Assembly: GCA_014946745.1 (NCBI GenBank)
Contig: JADCRD010000001.1
Location: 2,292,427-2,356,426, forward strand
Source: Lysobacterales bacterium
GTDB taxonomy: Bacteria > Pseudomonadota > Gammaproteobacteria > Xanthomonadales > Xanthomonadaceae
DNA length: 64,000 nucleotides
Direction of reading: 5' to 3'
The notes beneath the pieces were generated by a model. The model was not told the DNA's origin, did not search any database, and saw only the letters and a list, made by a program, of their open reading frames with translations. Position numbers and translations under genes: made by a program. Positions 34,894-45,911 of the stretch are shown here, piece after piece. The number at the start of each line of letters is the position of its first letter. Position 1 is the stretch's first letter.

Positions 34894-37800
34894 TCAGACC
34901 GTGCGCATCGCCGCGCGCTTCACGCTGCGGATCGCCGCCACCGTCTCGGTTGTGCGCTCGACGAAATCACTGATCAGCAGGCGCTCGGCCTCGTCCCGCC
35001 GGCCCTGACGGATATGGGTCGCAATCTCGCCCGCGCAGCTGTGGAAGCGCGCATGCTGCAGCCGCAGCGACTCCAGCTCAGGCAGCTGTCCGTAGCGGGC
35101 GCGACCGTCACCGTGGATCCACTTGCCCAGCGGACAGGCGTTGTCGACGCATGCAGTGGCCGGATCGATCGGATCGCCGCGGTCGTTGAGATCATTCATC
35201 AGCCGCTGCTTCCAGCCGCGATGGCCCTTGATCATGGCCTCGAAATCGAGGCCCAGTGCGCCATCGGAGACCTGACGGCGCTCAAGGCGGAAGCGCGTCA
35301 TCACCGTATTGAGCTCGTTGGCCTGGTCGTCCAGTCCGTGCGCCGCGGCCGACACTTCTTCCACCAGGGCGGCGTTCTGCTGGGTCATCTGGTCGAGTTC
35401 GTTCAAGCTCAGATTCACCTGATCGATGCCCTGGATCTGCTCGGCGGTGGCGCTGCTGATCTCCGCCACGAGCGTAGCGACCTGGCTTGCGGCCTGGACA
35501 ATGCCCTCGATGGTGCGGCGCGTACCGTGCACCTGCTGGGCGCCGTGGTTGACCGCCTCGACCGATTCGCGGATCAAGCCTGAGATCTCCTTGGCCGCGG
35601 CGGCCGAGCGCTGCGCCAGCGCGCGCACCTCGCCCGCCACCACCGCGAAACCACGGCCCTGCTCGCCGGCGCGCGCCGCTTCGACGGCAGCATTCAGGGC
35701 GAGGATGTTGGTCTGGAAGGCGATACCGTCGATCACGCTGATGATGTCCGACACCTTGCGCGAAGCCGCTTCGATGTGGGTCATGGTGCGCACCAGGCCA
35801 CCGACGCTGTCGCCGCCACTGCGGGCCACGTCCGCAGCTTCACGCGCCATACGATTGGCCTGCTGCGCGTTCTCTGCGGTCTGCCGCACGGTCGAGGTCA
35901 GCTCTTCCATGGAAGCGGCGGTCTCTTCGAGATTGGCTGCCGCCTGTTCGGTTCGGACTGAGAGATCGCTGTTGCCCGAGGCGATCTCGGCCGCCGCGGT
36001 GTTCATCGCCGCAACCGCTTGGCGGATGTTGCCGACCATCTCGGCAAGGCGCTCGACGCTGGTGTTGGTGTCGCGCTTCAGCTGGCCGAACAGGCCCTTG
36101 AGGTCGGCATCCACGCGCTCGCTCAGGTCACCGTCGGCGAGGCCCGCCATCACCGCCTGCACCGACTCGATCGAGCTGGACACGACGTCCATCAGCCCAT
36201 TGACCGCGCGGGCGACGTCCAGAAAGCGCTCGTCATAGAGGCGATCGTCCAGGCGCACGCTCAGGTCGCCCGCCTGCGCTGCTGCCACGATGCGGCGCAG
36301 CTCGCTGTTGAAGTTGGCCGCCGCGCTGCGGTCCTGCCATTCGAGGGCAGTGCCGACGCGGATCCCGTCGGCGCCGAAGATCGGCGTCGCACTCAGGCCG
36401 AAATGCGCCTTGCCCAGCGCGATGCGCGCGGTATGGCGCTGGGTGAGGCTGGCGATCGAGCTGCGGTTCTGGCTCGGCTCCAGTCGGAAGGCATCGAAGT
36501 TCGAGCCCAGCACAGTCTGCGGATCGAAGTCAGGCAGGCGCTTGCGGAGCTCCTCGCGCGCCGCCGTCAGCATCGTCCGCACCGACGGGTTGAGGTAGAC
36601 GATCCGTTCATCGGCGTCGGCAATCATCACGCCGATGCTGGCCGAGTCGAGCGCCATGCGCACGCGCAGGTTCTCGGCGGCCAGCGTTCTTTCCTGCGCG
36701 ATGCGCGACTTCAGTTCGTCCTGCATGACGCCCAGCGAGTGGATCAAGCGCCCGAACTCATCGCTGCTGCGCGAACGGATCGGCGTGTCGAGCTCCATCC
36801 GCGCGATGCGCGCTGCGGCCTGTTCCGCGTAGGCGATCGGCTTGACCAGGGCACGCGTGCTGGGAATCGCAAAGAGCAGGGCGACCACTGCCGCCACCGC
36901 GCCGGCGATCAGCACCAGCGTCAGCAGCTGCTTGGACGCCGCGAAAGCGCTTGCCGTCTCGAACTGTGCGACCAGGGCCCAGGTGAGTCCGGGCCCGACG
37001 CGCACCGGCGCGGCGCGGGTCAACGCGGGCTTCTCGCGCATCGACGCGCTGCTGGCTTCCAGGCTCTCACCGGCGAACACCGGCCGGTAGTCAGCCACAT
37101 CAAGCGTGGGAGCCGCGCCGCCGCTCGCAAAGGCCTTGGCGACGCTGAAGGCCTCGGGCGCCAGGATCGAGTCGGAGCGCGGATGCCCATCCGCAGCCAG
37201 CAGAAAGATGTCTTTGCCTTCGGTCACACCGATCGGGTCGGAGGCGATGGCGTTGATGCGATCGATGCTGATCTGCACGATCAGCGCTCCCGCGCGCTCG
37301 CCGGCCAGATCGATGGGCGCCGCGATGAACATCGCGGCCGCCTCGTAGCTGGGCGTGTAGCGCGCGTAGTCCTCGATGTGCAGGGCGCCCTCACCGCTCG
37401 AACGCATGGCGCCAGCGAACGCGCGGCCGAGGCCGGTGGCAGCAAACTCGCCGCCGGCAAGATCGGTGGCGAAATCCAGCTCCTTGAACACGCTGTAGAC
37501 CAGCCGGCCCTCGCGGTCGACCAGAAAGATGTCGTAGTACTGATGGCGTTTGAGGTGGCTGCGGTAGCTGGGGTGGAAGCGCTGGTGCGCCTCGCTGTAG
37601 AGCCCTTCGAAGGGCGGCTGGATCAGGCTGTCCTTCTCGCCCAGCGGCGCCGCGTTGTTGGCGATGAAGTGGTACTGCAGCGCACGCGCTACAGGCTCCA
37701 GGTTCTGCACGAAGCTGGCGCCGGATTTCCACCCGCCGCCCGTGCGCTCCCGATACAGCCCGCCGAACTGTTCGTCGACAAAGCGTCCGAGCACGGCGTC

Positions 37801-38088
37801 CTGGCCTTCGACCTCGGGCACCGTTGCGAAACCATCCCTGAACTCGACCAGCGCGCGTCGGCTCATCTCGCTCTCGGCGAGGCTCAGTACATCCTCGCGT
37901 ACGCGTTCGAAATAGGCCTCAAGCGCGGCGGCACGCAGACTGGTATGGCTCAGCATCGCTTGCCGTGCCGCGATCTCGAGTTGATCTCGGGCGTTCATGA
38001 AGGCGAACGCCCCGAGGCCCACCATCGGCAGCAGGGCTAGCCCAATAATCAAGAGCCGAAGTTTGAGCTGCACGCTCGCATTGCGCAT
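34894..38088 (-). CDS. Methyl-accepting chemotaxis protein with zinc-binding CZB tail
   Basis: 1064 residues. TM1 (about 10-30), a large periplasmic sensor (about 31-385) with [22 protein letters not shown]2 (about 388-412), HAMP, a cytoplasmic PAS (about 470-580, ending LGSNFDAF and TALEWQDRS), a second HAMP-like segment and the signalling hairpin with tip [20 protein letters not shown] (about 770). The last 110 residues are a CZB domain: [19 protein letters not shown] and HARFHSC supply the 3His/1Cys zinc site. ATG 38088 was chosen over upstream ATGs because GGAGA lies exactly 8 bases before it. It is clearly paralogous to 59113-61950, which lacks CZB. Confidence 0.95.
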   Translation of the reverse strand: MRNASVQLKLRLLIIGLALLPMVGLGAFAFMNARDQLEIAARQAMLSHTSLRAAALEAYFERVREDVLSLAESEMSRRALVEFRDGFATVPEVEGQDAVLGRFVDEQFGGLYRERTGGGWKSGASFVQNLEPVARALQYHFIANNAAPLGEKDSLIQPPFEGLYSEAHQRFHPSYRSHLKRHQYYDIFLVDREGRLVYSVFKELDFATDLAGGEFAATGLGRAFAGAMRSSGEGALHIEDYARYTPSYEAAAMFIAAPIDLAGERAGALIVQISIDRINAIASDPIGVTEGKDIFLLAADGHPRSDSILAPEAFSVAKAFASGGAAPTLDVADYRPVFAGESLEASSASMREKPALTRAAPVRVGPGLTWALVAQFETASAFAASKQLLTLVLIAGAVAAVVALLFAIPSTRALVKPIAYAEQAAARIARMELDTPIRSRSSDEFGRLIHSLGVMQDELKSRIAQERTLAAENLRVRMALDSASIGVMIADADERIVYLNPSVRTMLTAAREELRKRLPDFDPQTVLGSNFDAFRLEPSQNRSSIASLTQRHTARIALGKAHFGLSATPIFGADGIRVGTALEWQDRSAAANFNSELRRIVAAAQAGDLSVRLDDRLYDERFLDVARAVNGLMDVVSSSIESVQAVMAGLADGDLSERVDADLKGLFGQLKRDTNTSVERLAEMVGNIRQAVAAMNTAAAEIASGNSDLSVRTEQAAANLEETAASMEELTSTVRQTAENAQQANRMAREAADVARSGGDSVGGLVRTMTHIEAASRKVSDIISVIDGIAFQTNILALNAAVEAARAGEQGRGFAVVAGEVRALAQRSAAAAKEISGLIRESVEAVNHGAQQVHGTRRTIEGIVQAASQVATLVAEISSATAEQIQGIDQVNLSLNELDQMTQQNAALVEEVSAAAHGLDDQANELNTVMTRFRLERRQVSDGALGLDFEAMIKGHRGWKQRLMNDLNDRGDPIDPATACVDNACPLGKWIHGDGRARYGQLPELESLRLQHARFHSCAGEIATHIRQGRRDEAERLLISDFVERTTETVAAIRSVKRAAMRTV

Positions 38089-38816
38089 ACACGTCATCTC
38101 CAGAACGCGCGCTCTTCGGTAAGGCACGCCTTCGTTCCCGGAAAGGTCACGCGGCGAACGCTCCGTTCACGCACAGCGCACGCGTGCAACCTCGCCATGG
38201 CACACCACCATGACTTCGGGCACAGGCAAGTGCACGCGCCGTGCCAGTGGCTCGCGCGATTGGCTCGCAGCGTGGAATTCGCAGCCGCGCTTGGCTTTCG
38301 CCCACCACTTGACTAGGCAAGCTCCGGGCGCGGCGTCAGATCACTGACACAAATCTGCAATCGGTTGCAGCTCGACCCGCGGTTGAGGGCCTGCCGCGAC
38401 GAAATTCCGCCGTGGATGAGGCCTTCACGAAGACAGCGTGGCGAGGCCGGACCGCTACGGGCTTGATCCCTCCCGGTAGACGGAGAGGCAGCACGGAAAC
38501 CCGTGAACAGTTCGCTGCAGCGCAGCACGCATCGGCGTTCCGACCGACCGCGCGCTGGCAACGAGAGTAAGGGCACACTCGCGGATCGCATCTACGATGG
38601 ACTGGATCCGTGCTGCCTCAAGCCGGCGTACAGGCGCGCAGTGCGGGCGAGTCGATCCTGACGCCTGGGCGAGAGCTCGGCAGAGCGCCGACGGGAGCGC
38701 GCGCGGAATGACATGAAGTCCGTTCGGCCAGCCGATTGCCGCAGCGCCCACGCCGCGCTGCAGCGGCCAACCGACTCCGGCGCCGACCGCAGCAGCGGGA
38801 ACCTTGGAATTCGCTC
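38089..38816. other. Gap upstream of the chemoreceptor and downstream of putP
   Basis: 728 bp with the chemoreceptor ribosome-binding site at its left end (complement of 38097-38101). No gene with credible codon use, repeat or terminator was found; long antisense frames entering from putP are shadows. It presumably holds the chemoreceptor promoter, but I could not assign hexamers. Confidence 0.6.
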
Positions 38817-40304
38817 TCAGCAGCCCTGCTCGCGCAGTGTCAGTCGCACCTGCTGATGGGTGGCCTGCACCGCCTGCGAGGGCGCGGGGGTAAGGAGGCT
38901 CACCATGTAGACCAGCACGGTCGAGACGATCACACCCGGCACCATTTCGTAGAGCGCGCTGCCGGTCTGCTTCCACAGCACCACGGTGAGCGCGCCGCCG
39001 AGCATGCCGGCCAGCGCGCCGCCAAAGTTCATGCGCTGCCAGTACAGCGAGATCAGCACCACCGGGCCGAACGCAGCGCCGAAGCCGGCCCAGGCGTATG
39101 CGACAAGGCCGAGCACGCGGCTCTCCGGATCGCGGGCGATCCACAGCGCCAGCAGCGCCACCAGCAGCACGGTGAGGCGGCCCACCCAGACCAGTTCGCG
39201 CTGTCCGGCGCGCGGCCGCAGCAGGCCGCGGTAGAAGTCCTCGGTCAGCGCGCTGGAGCAGACCAGCAGCTGGGCCGAGAGCGTGCTCATGATCGCGGCG
39301 AGAATGGCCGAGAGCAGCACGCCGGCGATCCACGGATTGAACAGCAGCTCGGACAGCACGATGAACACGCGCTCGGGGTTGGCGTTCACCGCTGCGGCCT
39401 GTTCGGGATGCGCAGCGAAATAGGCGATGCCGAAGAAGCCGGTGGCCATCGCACCGAACAGGCACAGCACCATCCAGACCATGCCGATGCGCCGCGCACG
39501 CGGAATGGTGGCGAGGCTGTCGGCCGCCATGAAGCGCGACAGGATGTGCGGCTGGCCGAAGTAGCCAAGCCCCCAGGCTACCGCCGAGATCACGGCGACC
39601 AGGCCGCCCGCGCCGATCCATTCGAGGCGCTTCGGATCCAGCTGCTCGATCAGGACCAGCGAGTCGCCGATGCCGCCGCTGCTGACGATCACCACGCTCG
39701 GCACCAGCAGCAGGGCGAAGATCATCAGGGTGGCCTGCACGGTGTCGGTCCAGCTCACCGCAAGGAAGCCGCCGATCAGGGTGTAGGCGATGGTGGCGGC
39801 CGCGCCCCACCACAGCGCCTGCGCGTACGGCAGGCCGAACATGCTCTCGAACAGGCGCGCACCGGCGACCACGCCGGAGGCGCAGTAGATGGCGAAGAAC
39901 ACCAGGATCACCAGGGCCGACAGCACCCGCAGCACGCGCCGCGAATCCTCGAAGCGGTGGGTGAAGTAGTCCGGCAGGGTGAGCGCGTTGCGGGTGCGCT
40001 CGGTGTAGACGCGCAGGGGCCCGGCGACGTACTTCCAGTTGCACCAGGCGCCTACGATCAGGCCAATCGCGATCCAGGCCTCGGACACGCCGGTCAGGTA
40101 GAGCGCGCCGGGCAGGCCCATCATCAGCCAGCCGCTCATGTCCGAGGCGCCTGCCGCGAGTGCGGTGACATAGCTGCCCAGCGAGCGTCCGCCGAGGATG
40201 TAGTCATCAAGGCTGTGAGTGCGGCGATAGGCCCACAGGCCGATGCCAACCATCAGCAGGAGATAGGCAGCGAAGGTGACGAGCAGCGGCGTGCTTGCGG
40301 TCAT
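38817..40304 (-). CDS. putP: Sodium/proline symporter
   Basis: 495 residues, about 13 membrane helices, SSS family. Na+ site regions are visible in ALAAGASDMSGWLMMGLPGALYLTG (about 47-71) and ILAAIMSTLSAQLLVCSSALTED (about 325-347). GGGGGA precedes the ATG at 40304 by 7 bases. Imports proline with Na+, in keeping with the peptide and amino-acid catabolism genes around it. No putA in the window. Confidence 0.93.
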   Translation of the reverse strand: MTASTPLLVTFAAYLLLMVGIGLWAYRRTHSLDDYILGGRSLGSYVTALAAGASDMSGWLMMGLPGALYLTGVSEAWIAIGLIVGAWCNWKYVAGPLRVYTERTRNALTLPDYFTHRFEDSRRVLRVLSALVILVFFAIYCASGVVAGARLFESMFGLPYAQALWWGAAATIAYTLIGGFLAVSWTDTVQATLMIFALLLVPSVVIVSSGGIGDSLVLIEQLDPKRLEWIGAGGLVAVISAVAWGLGYFGQPHILSRFMAADSLATIPRARRIGMVWMVLCLFGAMATGFFGIAYFAAHPEQAAAVNANPERVFIVLSELLFNPWIAGVLLSAILAAIMSTLSAQLLVCSSALTEDFYRGLLRPRAGQRELVWVGRLTVLLVALLALWIARDPESRVLGLVAYAWAGFGAAFGPVVLISLYWQRMNFGGALAGMLGGALTVVLWKQTGSALYEMVPGVIVSTVLVYMVSLLTPAPSQAVQATHQQVRLTLREQGC

Positions 40305-40597
40305 GCGTGTTCCCCCAAGGGTGTTGGCGCGGATCGTACGCGCACGATGGCTTGCGTAGACCTGCAGGAAGACCCTCTGTCTTCGCGCGAACACTCAAAT
40401 GCAAGTGACACCACAGGGCACCCAAGGCGGGGCGATACGCTACCCGGCCGTCTTCGCATGAGCCGAAGGATCTGAGGTGCGGTGATCCGTGTATCCGCGA
40501 AGGCCATGCCGATGCAGTGCACCGGAATGCAAACGCTGGCGGACTGCCGCGGGCATCGCCGCTCCTGTCCGCGGCGATGCCCGCGTCGCTAGCCGAT

Positions 40598-41950
40598 TCA
40601 GGCGCTGCCAGAAGGATTGCGCACGGTGATGGTGTCGAGGCCGCTGCCGCGTGAGCCGCCCTCCACCCGCCAGAGCTTCCAGGCAAAGAACAGCCCGAGC
40701 GCGCAGAGTGCGCTGTAGAACCACATGCTGCCGGCGTAGCCCGCGGGGTTGTCGGGGCCCGCGCCCCCGCGATCGTTGAGGAAACCCACCACTGGCGGCA
40801 CCGCCGCCCAGCCGAGCTGCTGGCACAGGGTCATCATCGCGTAGGCCGAGCCCAACCTGCGTTGGTCGACGATGTAGGCCACCGAGGGCCACATGACCGC
40901 CGGGATCAGCGAGAACACGCCGCCCAGCACCAGCATCACGACGAGCAGGGTCAGCGGCACCTCGCCGCTGCCGATGAAGGGGATGGCGATCCCCACCGCC
41001 GGCCCCGGCGGCAGGTAGGTCACGGCGAGGAACAGCGGCAGCATCACCAGACTTCCGGCCACCATGAACAGCGAACGTCGCCCCACCCGATCGACCCAGA
41101 GGCCGAACAGCGGCGTCGCGAAGATCGCTGCCACCGGCAGCAGGCTGCTGAGCAGGCCGGCGGCCTCGCGCTCGAGTCCGTGGGCCTGCTGGAAGTAGTC
41201 GATGGCGAAGGTGCGGAACGGAAACACCGTCGAGTAGAACACCACGCAGAGCGCGACGATGAACCAGTAGCTGCGGCCGAAGGCGAACAGCCGCTTGAAG
41301 TCGAGCCGCTCGCTGTCACCGCCGGGGCCCAGATCGATCCGCCCTTCGGCGCGCTTCTCCAGCATCCAGTACAGCATCGCTGCGGCCACCGACACACCGG
41401 CGACGCCGGTCGCCAGCCACAGCGGGTCCTGCCAGTTGGCGTACAGCGGCGCGGCGAAGCCGGTCGACCAGTCCGCCGAGGCAGACCCCAGCCGAGAGAT
41501 CGACAGGTTCATGCCGAAAGCCAGGCTGAGCTCCTTGCCCTTGAACCACTTGGCCAGCACGGTGGTGGCGGCGACGATCAGCGGTTCTGCGCCGAGGCCC
41601 AGCACGAAGCGCCCAGCGAGGATCATCTCGAAGTGCGGCGTGAGCGCAGTGAGCGCGCCGCCGGCCAGACACACCAGGGCGAACACGGTGATCGCGACCT
41701 TGGTGCCGAAGCGATCGATGATCACGCCGCCAGCCAGCAGCACGAGGATCGCCGCCCAGTTGTAGGCCGAAGACAGCATGCCGATCTGCTGGTAGCTGAA
41801 ACCCAGCTGGTTGCGCATGAGGTCGATGACCGGGCCCAGCGCGTCGTACAGGTAATAGTTGCCGAACATCGCCAGGCTGACGAACAGCAGCACCGACCAG
41901 CGCTGGAAAGGCGTGGGGCGGGGCAATGCGGAATACGTGTACGAGGTCAT
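40598..41950 (-). CDS. MFS transporter of the MFSD1-like group
   Basis: 450 residues, 12 membrane helices in two halves. FGNYYLYDALGPVIDLM (about 31) and YQQIGMLSSAYNWAAILVLLAGGVIIDRFGTK (helix 2 and the loop motif A equivalent, IDRFG) resemble the MFSD1 group, whose animal member moves dipeptides out of lysosomes (from general knowledge). Neighbouring POT, YfcC and AbgT transporters make a small-peptide substrate plausible but unproven. Divergent from the second YfcC gene across about 130 bp. Confidence 0.82.
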   Translation of the reverse strand: MTSYTYSALPRPTPFQRWSVLLFVSLAMFGNYYLYDALGPVIDLMRNQLGFSYQQIGMLSSAYNWAAILVLLAGGVIIDRFGTKVAITVFALVCLAGGALTALTPHFEMILAGRFVLGLGAEPLIVAATTVLAKWFKGKELSLAFGMNLSISRLGSASADWSTGFAAPLYANWQDPLWLATGVAGVSVAAAMLYWMLEKRAEGRIDLGPGGDSERLDFKRLFAFGRSYWFIVALCVVFYSTVFPFRTFAIDYFQQAHGLEREAAGLLSSLLPVAAIFATPLFGLWVDRVGRRSLFMVAGSLVMLPLFLAVTYLPPGPAVGIAIPFIGSGEVPLTLLVVMLVLGGVFSLIPAVMWPSVAYIVDQRRLGSAYAMMTLCQQLGWAAVPPVVGFLNDRGGAGPDNPAGYAGSMWFYSALCALGLFFAWKLWRVEGGSRGSGLDTITVRNPSGSA

Positions 41951-42077
41951 GGTCGGGCAGCTGTCCGGGCGCGTGGGCCTGCACTCTAACCGCTGGCGAT
42001 ACGCTCACAAACCCGCTGCAGACGATCCGCCGCCGCGGGTTAGCATGCGGGCCCTCGCCGCAGCCCCGTACACGCTC

Positions 42078-43457
<1,380 letters not shown>

Positions 43458-43537
43458 GCCGGTGGCACTCCGCAGCCTGATGCTGCGCGGCAGGCCGGGC
43501 GCTGCACACGGCCCGGGCCCGCCGCGCAGCTCGGTGC

Positions 43538-45034
43538 CTACTTGACCCCGTGCATCAGGCGGTTGATCAAGGGGGCGATCAGGAACAGCAGCACGCCGGC
43601 ACCCAGCAGCGCCCAGAAGCCGAAGGTGTAGCCCGCCAGCGCGGAATCGGTGGTCATGCCGCCTTCGCCGCTGACGCTGGAAGCGAAGATGCCCGACAGG
43701 TTGTTGCCAATCGCGATCGACAGGAACCAGCCGCCCATCGCCAGGCCGGTCAGCTTGGCCGGGGCGAGCTTGGTGGTCATGGACAGACCGATCGGCGACA
43801 GGCACAGCTCGCCCACTGACTGAATGACGTAGACCATGAACAGGGTCCAGAACGGGATCTTCAGCGTTTCCGGATCGACCAGGCTGGAGAGGGCGAACAT
43901 CAGCAGCAGGAAGGCCAGGCCGTTGAAGATCAGGCCCAGGCCGAACTTGCGAGGGATCGACGGATTGGCGCGGCCCATCGCAACCCACAACCAGGCCATG
44001 ACGGGTGCCAGAGTGATGATCGCGATCGAGTTCACCGACTGGAACCAGCCCACCGGGAAGATCCAGCCCCCGAAGTCGCGCTCAACGATGTTCTGTGCGA
44101 GAAAGTTGAAGGAGCTGCCGGCCTGTTCGAAGAACATCCAGAACAGCACGTTGAAGCCGAAGATGATCAGCATCGCGATCACCATGTCACGCTGCACCTT
44201 GCCCTCGCGGATGCCCTCGGCCAGCAGCATGATCGCCGGCGCCACGAACAGCGCGATCAGGATCCAGTTCAACACGCTGGCGCCGATGGTCAGCAGCCAG
44301 AAGTACACCGGGATCGCGACCACGCAACCCACGATCACCATGGCCACGCGGCCCAAGCCTTGCGAATTGGCCGGTGCTTCGCCGATGCCTTTCAACTGGG
44401 CGCGGCCAAACCAGAACCACAGAAGACTGAGCAGCATGCCGATGCCGGCGGCGATGAAGACGACCTTGTAGGCCGGCAGTTCAGGGGTGCCGCCGAACAT
44501 GCGCTCGGCCAGCCAGCCGGTCAGTATCGGCGCGATGAAGGCGCCGAGGTTGATGCCCATGTAGAAGATCGTGAAGCCCGAATCGCGACGCCCGTCGCCG
44601 GTGGCGTAGAGCTTGCCCACCATGGTCGAGATGATCGGCTTGAACAGTCCGTTGCCCACGATGATCGTGGCGAGGCCCAGTTTGAGCATGGTCTCGCTGG
44701 GCACCATGATCAAAAACAGGCCCGCCGCCATGAAGGCGGCGCCGATCAGGATGGATCGCTGGTAGCCGATCAGCTTGTCGGCGACGTAGCCGCCGAAGAT
44801 GGCCGCGGCATAGACCAGGGCGAGGTAGGCGCCGTACAGCTCGCTGGCCGGGGATTCACCCTTGGCGTCGCCGCTGTAGAACTGGGCCACGATGTACAGC
44901 ACCAGCGCCCAGCGCATGCCGTAGAAGGCGAAGCGCTCCCAGAACTCCGACATGAAGAGCATCCACAAGGGGCGGGGATGCCCCATGAGCTGCGGAAATT
45001 CGGGTACAGCCTCGGAGCGAGACGATGCGGACAT
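43538..45034 (-). CDS. POT-family proton-dependent oligopeptide transporter
   Basis: 498 residues. The POT signature FWERFAFYGMR (the ExxERFxYY region, about 31-41) and GNGLFKPIISTMVGKLY plus FYMGINLGAFIAPILTGWLAE (about 140-180) identify a PTR2/DtpA-type H+-coupled di- and tripeptide importer with 14 helices. AGGGGA lies 6 bases before the ATG. Last of a minus-strand row (kynA, AbgT, CbiM-like, POT), though a 155-bp gap before it may carry its own promoter. Confidence 0.95.
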   Translation of the reverse strand: MSASSRSEAVPEFPQLMGHPRPLWMLFMSEFWERFAFYGMRWALVLYIVAQFYSGDAKGESPASELYGAYLALVYAAAIFGGYVADKLIGYQRSILIGAAFMAAGLFLIMVPSETMLKLGLATIIVGNGLFKPIISTMVGKLYATGDGRRDSGFTIFYMGINLGAFIAPILTGWLAERMFGGTPELPAYKVVFIAAGIGMLLSLLWFWFGRAQLKGIGEAPANSQGLGRVAMVIVGCVVAIPVYFWLLTIGASVLNWILIALFVAPAIMLLAEGIREGKVQRDMVIAMLIIFGFNVLFWMFFEQAGSSFNFLAQNIVERDFGGWIFPVGWFQSVNSIAIITLAPVMAWLWVAMGRANPSIPRKFGLGLIFNGLAFLLLMFALSSLVDPETLKIPFWTLFMVYVIQSVGELCLSPIGLSMTTKLAPAKLTGLAMGGWFLSIAIGNNLSGIFASSVSGEGGMTTDSALAGYTFGFWALLGAGVLLFLIAPLINRLMHGVK

Positions 45035-45189
45035 TCAATTCCCCTGTGGGCGTGGCGAGTGTGCTTGACACGGCTTCAATGTGCCTGCGGAGCGCAGCAG
45101 CGAACGCAAGCAGCCGCGAAGCTTCGGCCCTCCCCCGGAGTGATGTCAAATCTGCGTGAGGATATTCACGCGCGGGTAGTGCCTTTGGC

Positions 45190-45855
45190 TCAGCCCCCCG
45201 ACTTCAGCCAGCGCGCGTCTTCGAAGCTGGCCACCCACTGCGGCCGGTAGGCCACCATCAGCGCCAGCGCGCCACCGGTGAGGAATGCCTCGCCGAAGAC
45301 CATCAGCGGCGCCGAGATGACATAGCCCATGGCCGCATCGCGCGCCGCACCTTCGATCAGCGCCGCCGTGACCGCGGCCTTGAACAACTGGCCGACCAGC
45401 ACGGCCGCACCGGCGCCGAAGAAGGCGATCAGGAACACGTAGACGAAGGGATTGCCGGCGAAGCGGCGCTCGACCTGCGCGCGCACGAGGTGCAGGCACA
45501 GCACCGGGATCAAGCCGCAGGCGAGGACATCCGGCCCGAAACCAAGCCACACGCCGGCGGGCGACAGCGCTGCACACAGCGAGGCCAAGGCCATCACCCA
45601 CAGCGCGAATGCGGTGCCGAACATCAGGCAGGCAACGCCGGCCCCGAGGAAATGCAGGTGCAGTCCGGGAATGCGGTCGAACACCGCGAAGCGCAGCGCG
45701 CACACCGCGAGGACGGCGACGAACAGCACGCGCTGGGCCTCGCTGTCGCCGCGCAGCTTGAACCAGGGCAGCTGGCGCGCGGCGAGCACGAGCGCCACAA
45801 ACGACAGCCCCCACGCGGCGACGTGAAAGAACGTCGGCAGCGTGGGGGCGGTCAT
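45190..45855 (-). CDS. CbiM-like ECF-type membrane protein
   Basis: 221 residues, six or seven helices. PGLHLHFLGAGVACLMFG (about 74-91) and the GxDVLACGLIPVL segment match the CbiM-like predicted permease group (COG3235). Canonical CbiM begins MHIMEG with metal-binding His residues; that N-terminus is absent here, and no CbiQ, CbiO or CbiN gene is nearby, so metal transport is doubtful. The start ATG 45855 lacks a strong ribosome-binding site. Confidence 0.75.
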   Translation of the reverse strand: MTAPTLPTFFHVAAWGLSFVALVLAARQLPWFKLRGDSEAQRVLFVAVLAVCALRFAVFDRIPGLHLHFLGAGVACLMFGTAFALWVMALASLCAALSPAGVWLGFGPDVLACGLIPVLCLHLVRAQVERRFAGNPFVYVFLIAFFGAGAAVLVGQLFKAAVTAALIEGAARDAAMGYVISAPLMVFGEAFLTGGALALMVAYRPQWVASFEDARWLKSGG

Positions 45856-45911
45856 GGGCCCGATGTTGGAGGGCTCGATGATGAGGGCTCGTGCCCAGCG
45901 TATCGGTGCGA

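Noticed and set aside
36019-38040. 673-codon plus-strand frame opposite the first chemoreceptor
   Set aside because: Antisense shadow; the real gene shows complete MCP domains and a well-placed ribosome-binding site.
38736-40475. 579-codon plus-strand frame opposite putP
   Set aside because: Shadow of a symporter gene, His/Gln/Arg-rich with no domain.
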